Below are positions 7,888 to 8,550 of a stretch of 8,550 nucleotides of DNA, piece after piece. A program made the position numbers and the translations under genes. The stretch comes from an uncultured Robiginitomaculum sp. (lineage in GTDB: Bacteria; Pseudomonadota; Alphaproteobacteria; Caulobacterales; Maricaulaceae). The stretch covers positions 1 to 8,550 of the forward strand of contig CALKXN010000164.1 of the NCBI GenBank assembly GCA_938003555.1. Reading direction: 5' to 3'. The notes beneath the pieces are model-generated. The model was not told the DNA's origin. It saw only the letters and a list, made by a program, of their open reading frames with translations, and did no database searches. Position 1 is the stretch's first letter, and every line of letters starts with the position of its first letter.

Positions 7888-8550
7888 ATGAAACATCTTA
7901 TATTCAACATATTAGCAGCAACGTGTCTTTCAGCTTGCGATGCAACATCAGAGCATTACGTGCCCGCTTTCCAGGGCAGCCAGCTTAAGGGGCCTCAAGA
8001 CAAAGTTCAGAATCAAATTTTGGTATTGGGGACACCTCACCTGTCGCAGTTCCCTGATACATTTGATCCTGTGGTTTTAAGCTTAGTTATGGATCGACTG
8101 GAGATATGGCAACCAGAAGCCATCACAATTGAGGCTGTATCCGGGCCGCAATGTGAATTTATGCGTGAATATCCAGATCGATATAAAGACAGCGTTGATT
8201 TCTATTGTTGGGATGTTGCGCCCGCGCGTAAGGCAACAGGGTTAACAGTCGCGCAAGCCTCGCAATCGGTGGAGCGCGAACTCGCCGATTGGCCGGATCG
8301 CCCGACAGCTGCGCAGCGCAGAAATTTAACCGCGTTGTTTTTAGCCAGTGGCGACCGCGCTTCTGCACTAGTTCAATGGTTGAGGTTGCCAGAAACCGAA
8401 CGCCGCACGGGAGACGGTACTAATGGTGATCTGTATGAACAGCTTATTCTTGCCAATCATAAACAGGATGAGAGTTACCAAATCGCTGCGGTACTCGCAG
8501 CAAGGCTTGGACTTGAACGGGTTTACCCAATTGATGATCATACAGCAGAT
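7888..8550 (+). CDS. DUF5694-like lipoprotein, N-terminal part (cut by window edge)
   Basis: The frame is open from ATG 7888 to the window edge, 221 codons with no stop, so the C-terminus is missing. The start encodes a lipoprotein signal, MKHLIFNILAATCLSAC, with lipobox LSAC and lipidated C17, so the protein is probably anchored to the inner or outer membrane facing the periplasm. The body carries ILVLGTPHLSQF at about 44-55, a WQPEAITIEAVSGPQCEF stretch with E82, and IAAVLAARLGLERVYPIDDH at 199-218. These I recognise as resembling the DUF5694 family, thought to be related to the TraB/GumN/EreA-like group; no substrate is known to me. The His and Glu of the conserved stretches are present. 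AAGG lies 7 bases before the ATG within a sequence that can fold. Composition is AT-richer than gyrB. It is on the same strand as gyrB, 127 bp after it. Coding is secure; family assignment is from memory. Confidence 0.78.
   Translation, partial: MKHLIFNILAATCLSACDATSEHYVPAFQGSQLKGPQDKVQNQILVLGTPHLSQFPDTFDPVVLSLVMDRLEIWQPEAITIEAVSGPQCEFMREYPDRYKDSVDFYCWDVAPARKATGLTVAQASQSVERELADWPDRPTAAQRRNLTALFLASGDRASALVQWLRLPETERRTGDGTNGDLYEQLILANHKQDESYQIAAVLAARLGLERVYPIDDHTAD

Overview
The window looks like a piece of an alphaproteobacterial chromosome of moderate GC content. The evidence is a GyrB of the long Gram-negative type with typical alphaproteobacterial stretches, a small CHCC zinc-finger protein of the NDUFS6 type beside a dapD, and a CysK with the ending [17 protein letters not shown] cannot name the genus; a marine, stalked-bacterium-like group (Hyphomonadaceae or relatives) is only a guess.

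Layout, left to right. (1) 1-227, minus: start of an unrecognised single-pass membrane protein, cut by the window edge. (2) 277-2073, minus: a two-gene unit of an ABC transporter ATPase followed by dapD (lysine/peptidoglycan precursor synthesis); the SD of dapD overlaps the ABC stop codon. (3) 2181-2384, plus: zinc-finger protein, divergent from the ABC gene across 107 bp that hold a candidate promoter and a palindrome. (4) 2494-3435, plus: cysK, cysteine synthase. (5) 3440-4414, minus: unrecognised exported protein, AT-richer than its neighbours, meeting cysK tail to tail with 4 bp between the stops. (6) 4476-5222, plus: MoeB/ThiF-type adenylyltransferase, divergent from the exported protein. 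(7) 5313-7760, plus: gyrB. (8) 7888-8550, plus: start of a DUF5694-type lipoprotein, cut by the window edge, with a leader rich in inverted repeats, one of which can cover the SD.

Most genes are core metabolism and DNA topology (lysine, cysteine and sulfur-carrier activation, gyrase), interleaved with three poorly known envelope proteins (the membrane stub, the exported protein, the lipoprotein) that are AT-richer and look like accessory insertions between conserved genes. There is no gene-free stretch above 300 bases. I see no tRNA, rRNA, CRISPR array, insertion sequence or phage gene. I do not see a convincing new multi-gene system; the best leads are the structured leader before the lipoprotein gene and the two unrecognised envelope proteins.
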